From Nostoc sp. UHCC 0870 (GTDB taxonomy: Bacteria > Cyanobacteriota > Cyanobacteriia > Cyanobacteriales > Nostocaceae), in NCBI RefSeq assembly GCF_022063185.1, contig NZ_CP091913.1, positions 5,681,141 to 5,745,140 on the forward strand: a stretch of DNA of 64,000 nucleotides. Reading direction: 5' to 3'. The notes beneath the pieces were generated by a model. It saw nothing but the letters and a program-made list of their open reading frames with translations, did no database searches and was not told where the DNA came from. Shown here one piece after another: positions 33,662-42,208 of this stretch. Made by a program: the position numbers and the translations under genes. Every line of letters begins with the position of its first letter. Positions within the stretch are counted from its first letter, which is position 1.

Positions 33662-36316
33662 ATGCAACCCGGAAACATCCTTTTTCTTCTCTTGCTTACA
33701 GGCTCTATTTACTCATTCATCAACCACCCTGCAAACAGTCAGGAAGCAGCATCACCAACAGAGGAAATCAAAACGTCATTTCCCTATACCCCTACACCCT
33801 TATACCCCTACACCCCTTTACTAACACAATCACCAACACCTAACCCTCAAACATTGATTCAAGTGACTGGTGTGAAGGTTGTTCCGACAGATAAAGGTGT
33901 AGAGGTAATACTAGAAACCACCGCCGCCGAACAGTTGCGGGTAGCAACACAAAATCAAGGCAATAGTTTGATTGCTAATATCAGTAACGCTCAACTCAAT
34001 TTGGCTCAGGGAAACACATTCAGCCAAGACAACCCAGCCAAAGGTGTAACAGGTATCACCATCGTTAATCAAGATGACAATACTATTCGGGTGACGGTAA
34101 CAGGTGAGCAAAGCCTTCCCAGAGTTCAGTTCTTTGATAGTGATCAGGGTTTAATTTTAGCCTTCACACCTACAGAAGTAGCAGCTGATTCTCCCACACC
34201 GCCAGAAACACCAGAGAATGAACCGCAAACCCCAGAACAACCAACTGCGGAAACAGATGAACCGATTGAACTGGTGGTGACAGCCACACGTACAGAAACA
34301 CCGTTACAAAATATCCCGCGTTCAATTACCGTCATTAACCGCGAACAAATTCAGGAACAAGCCAGTACTTCCCGTAATTTAATCGAAATTCTGGGTAAAA
34401 CAATTCCTGGGTTAGCATCGCCAACACAAAGTGCTAGTAATTTCGGTTTGACTCTGCGGGGACGTAATCCCCAAATATTAATTGATGGCGTTCCCCAATC
34501 TACAACCCGTAATGCGTCACGGGATTTGAGAACGATTGATACGGCGGCGATTGAACGAATTGAAGTGGTACGCGGCCCTAGTGCAATTTATGGTGATGGT
34601 GCTACTGGGGGTGTGATTAATATCATTACCCGCAAACCCACTGAAGAAAGTTTGACTTCGCGGACAGAAGTTGGTGTGAATGCAGCTTTGGGTAATTTAG
34701 AAGGAGAAAGTTTTGGGACGAATTTACAGCATTTTCTCTCAGCCAGACAGGGGAATGTCGATTTTACCTTTAACTTTGCTGTAGCGAAAACTGGCGGCTT
34801 CTTTGATGCTCAAGGCGATCGCATTCCTTCTGATCCTAACGCCCAAGGTGGCTTTTCTGATGCTTCTAGTATTAACTTATTTGGGAAGTTTGGCGTTGAT
34901 ATCGCTACCAATCAACGTCTACAACTCACTTTTAACCGCTTCGATGAGAAGCAAGATACAAATATTGCCAATGATCCTAGTGTTAATACTATCCCAGGCA
35001 GACAAAAGGCTCGTGCTTTGGACGGGTTAAGTTTGGACGAAAAGCCGGGGAATGAAAATACATTCATCAACCTGCAATACACCCATGACGATTTATTCAA
35101 TAGCAAACTACAAGCACAGTTATATTATCGGGATTATCTCACCCGCTTCTTTCCCTTTGATGGTCGTAACTTTGCCAGTTTAGGGAACGAAATCATCCAA
35201 TCACGGGTGGAATCAGAAAAGTATGGCGGACGCTTACAAATAGAAACACCTTTATTTAACCAAGGTGCAGCTAAACTACTTTGGGGTGTCGATTACTCCA
35301 AGGAAGATACATCCCAACCTGTATCGGTATTTGATCAAGCTGCGTTTGCTGCTAGTGGGGGGTTAGCATTTCGCAAAACAGGCGATCGCTCTTGGACTCC
35401 GCCTTTAGAATTAAGGAATCTGGGATTGTTTGCTCAGTTGAATTGGGAGATAGGCGATCGCTTAGTATTGAATGGTGGTGTCCGCTACGAAAATGCTGAT
35501 GTCAGCGTCGATGATTTCCGCACCTTAGCTAATCCCAACGTCACTATTGCCGGTGGCGATTTAAACTTTGATGCGACTCTGTTCAATGTCGGCGCAGTCT
35601 ACGCCATCAATCCGCAAATGAGCGTTTTTGCGAACTATGCTCAAGGTTTCTCACTCTCAGATATTGGGTTAGCACTCCGCAACGCCCGCCCAGGTTTTTC
35701 TGTAGAAACTCTTAATCCTGAACCGCAAAAAGTCGATAACTATGAAATTGGGATTCGGGGACAATGGGATACTCTCCAAGCTTCTCTCTCAGCCTTTTAC
35801 AATGAGTCAGAATTAGGTACAACCTTCACCGCACCCGGGACTGTAATTCGCGCCCCAGAACGTATATATGGTTTGGAAGCAGCCATTGACGTACAACCGA
35901 GTTCCCAATGGCAAATAGGCGGGACATTTACCTTAATTGGGGGTGAAATTGATACTAATAATGATGGTGATTACGAATCTTTAGATGGCTTTAGAATCCC
36001 TCCCTTAAAAATTACCGCCTATGTAGAAAATGAGACTTTACCCGGTTGGCGAAATCGTCTGCAAGCTTTGTTATCTGGGAATCGAGAAGTCTTTACTGCT
36101 AATACTACCGCCTTTGGTAGAAGACCTGTAGAGAGTTATTTTGTAGTCGATTACATTAGTAGTGTGAAGTTCGGCACAGGTACATTACAAATAGGACTAG
36201 AAAACCTTTTTAATACTCAATATTTTCCTGTAGTTTCGCAATTACAAGCTAGTGATAGTGCTTACGCTGCGGCTAGAGGTAGGACTTTGAGTATTAAATA
36301 TTCTATTGATTGGTAG
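33662..36316 (+). CDS. TonB-dependent siderophore receptor with AMIN domain
   Basis: This outer-membrane receptor of 884 residues imports ferric siderophores. ATG at 33662 (MQPGNILFLLLLTGSIYSF) gives a clean signal peptide; an upstream ATG at 33608 adds an unlikely polar head. Residues about 65-165 are an AMIN domain (IQVTGVKVVPTDKGVEVILET), typical of cyanobacterial receptors. After a Pro/Glu-rich linker come the plug (VVTATRTETPLQNIPRSITVI, about 208-330, with VVRGPSAIYGDGATGGVINIIT) and the 22-strand barrel ending in an aromatic residue (IKYSIDW). Residues about 41-53 (PYTPTPLYPYTPL) are encoded by an in-frame octamer array. Confidence 0.93.
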   Translation: MQPGNILFLLLLTGSIYSFINHPANSQEAASPTEEIKTSFPYTPTPLYPYTPLLTQSPTPNPQTLIQVTGVKVVPTDKGVEVILETTAAEQLRVATQNQGNSLIANISNAQLNLAQGNTFSQDNPAKGVTGITIVNQDDNTIRVTVTGEQSLPRVQFFDSDQGLILAFTPTEVAADSPTPPETPENEPQTPEQPTAETDEPIELVVTATRTETPLQNIPRSITVINREQIQEQASTSRNLIEILGKTIPGLASPTQSASNFGLTLRGRNPQILIDGVPQSTTRNASRDLRTIDTAAIERIEVVRGPSAIYGDGATGGVINIITRKPTEESLTSRTEVGVNAALGNLEGESFGTNLQHFLSARQGNVDFTFNFAVAKTGGFFDAQGDRIPSDPNAQGGFSDASSINLFGKFGVDIATNQRLQLTFNRFDEKQDTNIANDPSVNTIPGRQKARALDGLSLDEKPGNENTFINLQYTHDDLFNSKLQAQLYYRDYLTRFFPFDGRNFASLGNEIIQSRVESEKYGGRLQIETPLFNQGAAKLLWGVDYSKEDTSQPVSVFDQAAFAASGGLAFRKTGDRSWTPPLELRNLGLFAQLNWEIGDRLVLNGGVRYENADVSVDDFRTLANPNVTIAGGDLNFDATLFNVGAVYAINPQMSVFANYAQGFSLSDIGLALRNARPGFSVETLNPEPQKVDNYEIGIRGQWDTLQASLSAFYNESELGTTFTAPGTVIRAPERIYGLEAAIDVQPSSQWQIGGTFTLIGGEIDTNNDGDYESLDGFRIPPLKITAYVENETLPGWRNRLQALLSGNREVFTANTTAFGRRPVESYFVVDYISSVKFGTGTLQIGLENLFNTQYFPVVSQLQASDSAYAAARGRTLSIKYSIDW
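33782..33818. repeat. Octamer array inside the receptor gene
   Basis: Copies of cccctata / cccctaca / cccttata, complementary to the array at 20831, lie in frame just after the signal peptide region of the receptor. Confidence 0.9.
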
Positions 36317-36340
36317 CTTCTGGAAAATGTCAGTACAATT

Positions 36341-36460
36341 CGCAATGGGCTTCGTCCCGCTTCGCTAACGCAATGGGCTAACGCCCCGCTACGCTAACGC
36401 AATGGGCTAAACGCCCCGCTTCCGCTCTAAGCGCAGCTATGCCGCAGGCTTTACGCAATT
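36341..36460. repeat. Composite direct/palindromic repeat block
   Basis: Three imperfect direct copies of a 30-bp unit containing gctaacgcaatgggcta, then the dispersed palindromic repeat seen at 27599 and 30205. Confidence 0.85.
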
Positions 36461-36560
36461 AATGCCCACGGATAAATCCGGGGGCTTGAACCAAGCAAAG
36501 TTTAAAATGTTTCTATCAATAAATAAATAATGGTGCAAGTACCATCAAGGAATAATTGGT

Positions 36561-36630
36561 CATTGCGAATGAAGCGAAGCGTAATGAAGCAATCGCAAGG
36601 GCTGGGATTGCTTCGCTCCGCTCGCAATGA
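36561..36630. repeat. Palindromic repeat with cattgcga arms
   Basis: Outer arms cattgcga and tcgcaatg enclose gaagcgaag / cttcgctcc words. Common dispersed form in cyanobacterial genomes. Confidence 0.75.
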
Positions 36631-36687
36631 CTGTAAATATTTTTGTCCAACTACTTAAAACCAATCCGAAAAACGCATCACAGCATT

Positions 36688-37845
36688 TCATGAATCTAAA
36701 GGTTTTTGTAATTGCGATCGCAAGGCCTGTTCTTTTTCGATGATCATCCCAGGATAATCTCTATTAACCATGACTTGCTCTGTAGCTGATTGTATATCTT
36801 GCCACAGCACCCAACGACTACCTTGAGGCAGTTGAGAAAGACCTAGAGGGTTTTGTGTTAACCAAATCAAAGGATGCCGCAATTCTAGTTTGCTAGCATC
36901 TTCGTGATATCTAGTAGCTGCTAGAGTTTCTAAAACCGAGCGATCGCCTTGAACTAATCCTGTGGCAGATGTGAATAGTTGCACCTGTAATTGCTGACGC
37001 TGTGCGTAAAAATACAGTGAAGCTGCGGCAATTACTGCTTGTTCAAAGTTTTCAGCTTCCCAACTACCAGCACTATCCAGAGCAATAATAATTTCCTGTC
37101 CACTTGTAACCATTTCTAATTCCCGCACCCGCAATTCACCGTAACGTGCGCTAGTCCGCCAGTGAATGAGACGGGTAGGGTCGCCAAGACGGTAGGGACG
37201 GAGCGATCGCACTAACCCTGATGTGGATGTCTGCAAAGGTTTCCCCCGATACTCACTCCGGTTACTTTCTGCTTGCCCGATTTCATCTACAAGGGGGCAA
37301 GTAGTCAAGGGTAAGACGGTAGGATAAACAATGGCTGTCGCTTCACAGTGATGCTGACGGCGACTCCAAAACAATCCTAAAGGCGCACCAGTACCCAGTT
37401 CAACATTGTGCCAGCGATATACACCCCGGTGTTGGGTAGGTTGGTCATACACCCAACGGTAACTTTCTTGACTGGCAATGGATTCAATCCCCTGTTGGAC
37501 TGGTTTTCCTAAGACAAAAGGTAATATATCTGCAACTTGCAATAAGCTGACAGGTTGCTTAGTTTGATTGCGGATTTCTAATTCTAAGATTAAATCATCT
37601 CCGGCAGATACCGGTGGAATCGGGCGACGAGTGACAGATAGACCATTGAGCGATCGCGGGGGTAAAAATGCAGCTATACCCAAGAGGGCAAAACTCACGC
37701 CGCTAATAGCGTAAAGCCAGCCAGCCATTGTATTAATCGCTGCACCGAAAAAACAAACAGCAATTCCCGCTAGTACCCAACCGGTGTATGCAGGGGAACT
37801 AGCATGGATTTCTAACCAGTTAGTGATGGGTTTGATCATTTTCAT
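36688..37845 (-). CDS. DUF58 domain protein
   Basis: This 385-residue protein has two N-terminal membrane segments (about 20-65) and a DUF58 domain: the signature RPYRLGDPTRLIHWRTSARYGELRVRELE lies at about 215-243, followed by a von Willebrand A-like sheet (EIIIALDSAGSW, with a DxSxxM-like site altered to DSAGS). DUF58 proteins often accompany MoxR ATPases as chaperones for metalloenzyme assembly; none is adjacent here. It stands alone on the minus strand. Confidence 0.88.
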   Translation of the reverse strand: MKMIKPITNWLEIHASSPAYTGWVLAGIAVCFFGAAINTMAGWLYAISGVSFALLGIAAFLPPRSLNGLSVTRRPIPPVSAGDDLILELEIRNQTKQPVSLLQVADILPFVLGKPVQQGIESIASQESYRWVYDQPTQHRGVYRWHNVELGTGAPLGLFWSRRQHHCEATAIVYPTVLPLTTCPLVDEIGQAESNRSEYRGKPLQTSTSGLVRSLRPYRLGDPTRLIHWRTSARYGELRVRELEMVTSGQEIIIALDSAGSWEAENFEQAVIAAASLYFYAQRQQLQVQLFTSATGLVQGDRSVLETLAATRYHEDASKLELRHPLIWLTQNPLGLSQLPQGSRWVLWQDIQSATEQVMVNRDYPGMIIEKEQALRSQLQKPLDS

Positions 37846-37978
37846 GTTTCTTTTTTAACCCAACACTGATGGAAAGTCACAGAGTCAACTATAAGAAAGT
37901 ATTAGAAGCGATCAACTTTGTCAGAGCCAGGACTACTGTATATGATTAAAGTATGGAACAAACATGGAATATTAATTG

Positions 37979-38290
37979 ATGCAGTTGGTCAGTCAGGAGT
38001 ATATTGAAATCGCCTCTGATATACGGAGTGGAAAACCTCGAATTGCTGGTACTCGCATTGCTGTAGAGGATGTGGCGATGATGTACTTAAAGCTAGGGTA
38101 TTCTTTGGCCGATATTGCTGGTAAGTATGACCTATCACTGGCATCTGTTTATGCAGCAATGGCTTATTACTTTGATCACCGAGACGAGATTGATTACCGG
38201 ACAGCAGAAGAGGATGATTTAGTTGAGGTACTAAAGCAAAATCATCCCTCATATCTTCAAGAGAAACTCAGACAGTTGAGAAATGAGTGA
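37979..38290 (+). CDS. DUF433 antitoxin-like protein
   Basis: This 103-residue protein starts at ATG 37979 (a TTG one codon earlier is less likely). IRSGKPRIAGTRIAVEDVAMMYLKLGYSLADIAGKYDLSLASVYAAMAYYFDHRDEID (about 16-72) is the full DUF433 domain, with its winged-HTH-like DNA-binding part. DUF433 proteins are usually antitoxins for a DUF5615 PIN-like toxin encoded immediately downstream. Here that partner is missing; the next gene, 75 bp on, is RelE-like. It may be an orphan antitoxin. Confidence 0.85.
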   Translation: MQLVSQEYIEIASDIRSGKPRIAGTRIAVEDVAMMYLKLGYSLADIAGKYDLSLASVYAAMAYYFDHRDEIDYRTAEEDDLVEVLKQNHPSYLQEKLRQLRNE

Positions 38291-38364
38291 ACACATTCGC
38301 TTGGATTAGATTGGATTAGCGATATAATCTTATAAATATTATCTACAAGAATGCTGTCTTTGTT

Positions 38365-38688
38365 ATGAATTCAGGTATTGAATCTAATAATCAACAGTTA
38401 AAGAAAAATCAAGTAGTTTTACTTGATAAAGCCCGAATATCGCTTGATACTTTACAAAATAAAAATAAAGAGGAAGTTATTCGTGCTATTCATAGTCTAG
38501 AAGAATTTCCTAATTTTTCTACAATTCAAATTCATCAACTGAAATCTATTCCAAATTATTTCATTGGGCGAGCAGGCATATATAGGATTATTTTTGACTT
38601 TAAGCCTGGGGAAATAACTATTATTGATATAATTAATCACGATCGCCTGGAGATATTATATAGCTCATTAAAAGAGAGTGAAAAATGA
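38365..38688 (+). CDS. RelE/ParE-like toxin-type protein
   Basis: This 107-residue protein ends in the RelE/ParE core: HQLKSIPNYFIGRAGIYRIIFDFKPGEITIIDIINHDRLEILY (about 57-99). In this fold the RAG-x-YRIIF strand and a following I-x-H-R element carry the basic catalytic surface of ribosome-dependent mRNA interferases. The N-terminal 30 residues are longer than in the average toxin. It overlaps the next small frame by ATGA, and the usual antitoxin gene is not obvious. Confidence 0.7.
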   Translation: MNSGIESNNQQLKKNQVVLLDKARISLDTLQNKNKEEVIRAIHSLEEFPNFSTIQIHQLKSIPNYFIGRAGIYRIIFDFKPGEITIIDIINHDRLEILYSSLKESEK

Positions 38689-38840
38689 AAGGTCTAGATT
38701 CTTTTACCCTAGACCTTAAACAGTGTCTATATGAGCTTGATGATTTGGAAAAATTGCTTAACAGTAATAATGAATTAAAAGAAAATCAGGATGTACTTCC
38801 CTTCTTTAAACAGAGACTACATCTATCCGCATTTATCTAG
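38685..38840 (+). pseudogene. 51-codon frame coupled to the RelE-like gene, probably a truncated gene
   Basis: ATG at 38685 overlaps the RelE-like stop (ATGA) and the frame runs to TAG at 38838-38840. The product is MKGLDSFTLDLKQCLYELDD... and ends in FFKQRLHLSAFI just as a domain seems to begin. It resembles, from memory only, the N-terminal part of larger cyanobacterial proteins (possibly Shedu-like nucleases), so it is more likely a 3'-truncated gene than a full antitoxin. The coupling by overlap argues that it is, or was, translated. Confidence 0.45.
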
Positions 38841-38972
38841 TCGCTTTTTGAGTGCTTCAGTTTTCATGACCTCACAGTTTATTCACAGTGTTCAATATAG
38901 TTTGTAAAATAGAGGTGTTTCTGTATAGCGATCGCTAATCATCATAGCTTGATACGTTTTTAACTTTCTTAT

Positions 38973-39764
38973 TCATAATTTTTTGCTTTTATATAGAATA
39001 ATACTCTGTTGGCTATTTTGCATTTCGCGGACTTCAAATAAACCGGATGCTTTTAAAACACCTTTAAGATTTTTAATGCCATATCTCTTAGGCGTACATT
39101 CAGGATCTATCTTTTTGATGAATTCCCCTGCTTTTGCTAACGGGGTCATATTATTCCTTGTGGCTATATTTATTTCAGCTAGTTGTAAAAGGTTCACGAT
39201 TCTTGTATTTTCCCATACGGTCTCACAAGGATCAGAAAGATTTATATACTCAAATTCAAACATAACAGATTTTTTGAATTCACTGTGCAACCTTTGAATC
39301 TCTAGATGGGACTCACCATGAGTTTTTTGCAGTAAATCAAGCAAAATGAATACAAGTACTTCTATTTCCTTATAAAAATAAATTGCTTCTTGATATTGTT
39401 CATTTAAGCAAATAAGGCAAGTTTTACAACCTTCTTCAGTGGTTAATATATTCAAGCCTTGCTTATCACCAAAATGATGAACGAGTTGGTTTCTCTTATT
39501 AACGATATTTTTTAGGTTTTTGGCATAGTAATCAACATTAGAATCAGTAGATTTAACAAGGCTATTTACTAGCAAGCCTAGAGTTTTTGCCTTGACGAAT
39601 TCCCTTTGTTTGCGTATATCATCAATATCTTTTTGTGGAGCAGTTGGATGAGATATAAATGGAAGAATTATCTTTAACCCTTTTTCTATTTGCTGAAATA
39701 GTAATATATTTCTGCCAACCTGTTTTAAAACTTTATCAATTAAATTACGATATTCACTTTCCAT
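38973..39764 (-). CDS. HEPN-like / OST-HTH (LOTUS) domain protein
   Basis: This 263-residue protein has an alpha-helical N-terminal half with the HEPN RNase motif RX4H at residues 91-96 (KRNQLVHHF), and a C-terminal OST-HTH/LOTUS domain (about 190-263): NNMTPLAKAGEFIKKIDPECTPKRYGIKNLKGVLKASGLFEVRE in outline, with the conserved P-x-x-YG and LFEVRE parts. LOTUS domains bind RNA (G-rich or structured), and HEPN motifs often cut it. Together they suggest an RNA-targeting effector or regulator. It sits beside toxin-antitoxin genes, but is transcribed away from them. Annotated databases may call it simply LOTUS/OST-HTH protein. Confidence 0.65.
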   Translation of the reverse strand: MESEYRNLIDKVLKQVGRNILLFQQIEKGLKIILPFISHPTAPQKDIDDIRKQREFVKAKTLGLLVNSLVKSTDSNVDYYAKNLKNIVNKRNQLVHHFGDKQGLNILTTEEGCKTCLICLNEQYQEAIYFYKEIEVLVFILLDLLQKTHGESHLEIQRLHSEFKKSVMFEFEYINLSDPCETVWENTRIVNLLQLAEINIATRNNMTPLAKAGEFIKKIDPECTPKRYGIKNLKGVLKASGLFEVREMQNSQQSIILYKSKKL

Positions 39765-39877
39765 AATATAATTATTAAATTAAAACTGCTACATCATTAA
39801 TTCAGTATAAAGTTAATAATTAAAATTTTTATATGTAATATCTCTGAAGTGTATCAAGAAAAACTCACTGGAGAAAA

Positions 39878-39899
39878 AAAGCCCACATCAGTGGGCTTT
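39878..39899 (-). terminator. Rho-independent terminator of typA
   Basis: aaagcccac (39878-39886) and gtgggcttt (39891-39899) form a 9-bp stem with an atca loop. On the minus strand the stem runs into TTTTTTT, the right polarity for ending typA. Confidence 0.88.
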
Positions 39900-39925
39900 C
39901 TAAATTAATTAAGTTACGGCTTTAC

Positions 39926-41716
39926 TTACCGTTTCGCCAATTTCTTCGACATCTTCCGTAGACGGATTGATTGGGGTGTAACTTCGACCAACTCATCAGG
40001 GCCGATGTATTCCAACGCGCGTTCTAAACTCATGTCTATTGGGGCTTGCAATTGAACCAATTCATCACCACCAGCAGCGCGGTGATTGGTTAACTGCTTG
40101 GTTTTGCAGACATTTAATTCTAAGTCTTGAGGGCGATTGTGTTCACCAACAATCATGCCTCTGTAAACTTTAGTACCAGGAGTAATAAAGAATGCTCCTC
40201 TATCTTCAGCGTTCTTCATAGCGTAGAAGGTAGAAACGCCTTCTTCAAAGGAGATTAGCACACCTTTGTTACGAGCTTCAATATCACCACTGAGTTGACG
40301 GTAATCTAAGAAACTGTGGTTCATGATGCCTTCACCGCGAGTCATCCGCATGAATTCACCACGGAAACCAATCAAACCACGGGCGGGAATAACAAACTCT
40401 AGCTGAGTGCGATCGCCACTTCCAGGTTGCATATCTTGCATTTCGCCTTTGCGTTGTCCTAGGCGTTCGATACAGCTACCAACAGCATCAGCAGGAATGT
40501 CTAAAACCAAGAGTTCAAAAGGTTCGCAAGGTTGACCGTTGATTTCTCGGTAAATTACTTGTGGTTGGGAGACTTGAAACTCAAAACCTTCGCGGCGCAT
40601 GGTTTCGATTAAGATGCCCAAGTGCAGTTCTCCACGACCGGAAACTAGGAATTTATCGGGAGAGTCGGTTTCTTCCACCCGGAGAGCAACGTTGGTTTCT
40701 AGTTCGCGGAATAGGCGATCGCGTACTTGTCTGGATGTCACCAATTTACCTTCTTGACCAGCAAAGGGTGAATCATTTACCCAGAAGGTCATTTGTAAGG
40801 TAGGTTCATCCACTTTAATGAGTGGTAAAGCTTGGGGTTCGTTGGGGTCAGTAATTGTTTCGCCAATGTAAGCATCAGCAAAACCAGACACCGCCACAAT
40901 ATAACCTGCGGTAGCTTCTTCCATTTCTACCCGCTTTAGCCCTTCAAATCCCATCAGCTTGGTAATTTTACCCTTGACAATGCTGCCATCTTCTGTTACT
41001 AGAGCAGCTTGTTGTCCAGCGCGGATTGTACCGTTGTGAATTCTGCCAATGACAATTCGTCCCAGATATTCAGAATAATCTAAGGTTGTGACTTGCAATT
41101 GTAGGGGCTTGTTGATATCGCCTACTGGGGGTGGAACGTGTTGCAGAATCGCATTAAATAGGGGTTGCATATCTACCGATTCTGCTTCTAAGCTTTCCTT
41201 AGCATAACCGCCCATACCGGAGGCGAACAGATAGGTAAAATCACACTGGTCTTCGTCTGCACCTAATTCCAAGAACAGATCCAACACTTTATCCACAGCA
41301 ACGTGGGGGTCAGCTTGGCCACGGTCAATTTTGTTAACAACAACAATGGGGCGCAGCCCTTTTTCCAAAGCTTTTTTCAACACAAAGCGTGTTTGGGGCA
41401 TGGGGCCTTCATTGGCATCAACAATCAGCAGACAGCCATCAACCATGCCGAGTACGCGCTCAACTTCACCACCGAAGTCAGCGTGTCCTGGAGTATCAAC
41501 AATATTGATCAGTGTTTCTTTGTAGCGAACAGCTGTATTTTTCGACAGAATAGTAATGCCCCGCTCTCGCTCTAAAGCGTTGGAGTCCATGACGCAATCC
41601 GGAACGTCTTCGCCTTCGCGGAAAATGCCGGATTGTTTGAGGAGTGCATCAACCAGGGTGGTTTTGCCGTGATCTACGTGGGCGATAATGGCGACGTTGC
41701 GAATTGGGAGCGTCAT
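39926..41716 (-). CDS. typA: Ribosome-associated GTPase TypA/BipA
   Basis: TypA is an EF-G-like GTPase that acts on the ribosome under stress and in subunit assembly. The 596-residue protein has G1 AHVDHGKTT (about 12-20), G2 RGIT (about 53-56), G3 DTPGHADFGG (about 73-82), G4 VVNKIDRGQADP (about 125-136), a beta-barrel domain II, and the EF-G-like C-terminus with GRGELHLGILIETMRREG and the TypA-specific tail KKLAKR. Length is normal. It is followed by a good terminator and shows no operon partner. Confidence 0.97.
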   Translation of the reverse strand: MTLPIRNVAIIAHVDHGKTTLVDALLKQSGIFREGEDVPDCVMDSNALERERGITILSKNTAVRYKETLINIVDTPGHADFGGEVERVLGMVDGCLLIVDANEGPMPQTRFVLKKALEKGLRPIVVVNKIDRGQADPHVAVDKVLDLFLELGADEDQCDFTYLFASGMGGYAKESLEAESVDMQPLFNAILQHVPPPVGDINKPLQLQVTTLDYSEYLGRIVIGRIHNGTIRAGQQAALVTEDGSIVKGKITKLMGFEGLKRVEMEEATAGYIVAVSGFADAYIGETITDPNEPQALPLIKVDEPTLQMTFWVNDSPFAGQEGKLVTSRQVRDRLFRELETNVALRVEETDSPDKFLVSGRGELHLGILIETMRREGFEFQVSQPQVIYREINGQPCEPFELLVLDIPADAVGSCIERLGQRKGEMQDMQPGSGDRTQLEFVIPARGLIGFRGEFMRMTRGEGIMNHSFLDYRQLSGDIEARNKGVLISFEEGVSTFYAMKNAEDRGAFFITPGTKVYRGMIVGEHNRPQDLELNVCKTKQLTNHRAAGGDELVQLQAPIDMSLERALEYIGPDELVEVTPQSIRLRKMSKKLAKR

Positions 41717-42208
41717 AGAAGCTTTTTAGTGAAGTCTAGGGGGAATTTTGAGATTTACATTTTGGTCTAGGCTGTTTTAACAGAATTGGGGATGATCAGC
41801 AAATTCTGTAAAGAAGCTTTAATAATTCTAGCGTAATTGTCACAATTCTACAGGTCTTTGTAAATGTAGCTGAGGTTGATAAAATCAGTCAGCCTGTGGA
41901 ATTTAGCAGATTTCTACTTTACACAACGGGACTTAAACAAAAATAGTAGTGGTAACAACCCCTCTTTATGATGGACGAAAAAGCTTGCCATTAGATACTG
42001 TTTTGAGCCTTAAACATCTGCAATACACCCCGACACTTAAAGCTCTCAAATTTCTTTTGAAGACAGTCTCTAAATTGAATACTATCCCCCTAAACCCTTA
42101 GACCCTTACATCACAAAAAGTTTGTTTGTTGCATTAAGAAATATAGATGGTGCAGTTAGATATAATAATGACTCATTAATTATGGTGTTTTCCTAAGTGG
42201 AGAAACAA
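41717..42208. other. Divergent promoter region between typA and argG
   Basis: About 490 bases with no gene. The argG leader ends in a clear GGAG 7 bases before the ATG at 42209. No riboswitch-like structure or ARG box could be assigned. Confidence 0.5.

Larger units (their letters stand above)
36317..36687. other. Intergenic stretch packed with palindromic repeats
   Basis: No gene is seen between the convergent receptor and DUF58 genes. At 36341-36416 there are three copies of a cgcaatgggct(aa)cgcccc-type unit, followed at 36417-36455 by a copy of the ccgcaggctttacg repeat. At 36561-36630 a second palindrome with cattgcgaatgaagcgaag and cttcgctccgctcgcaatg arms is found. Confidence 0.8.
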
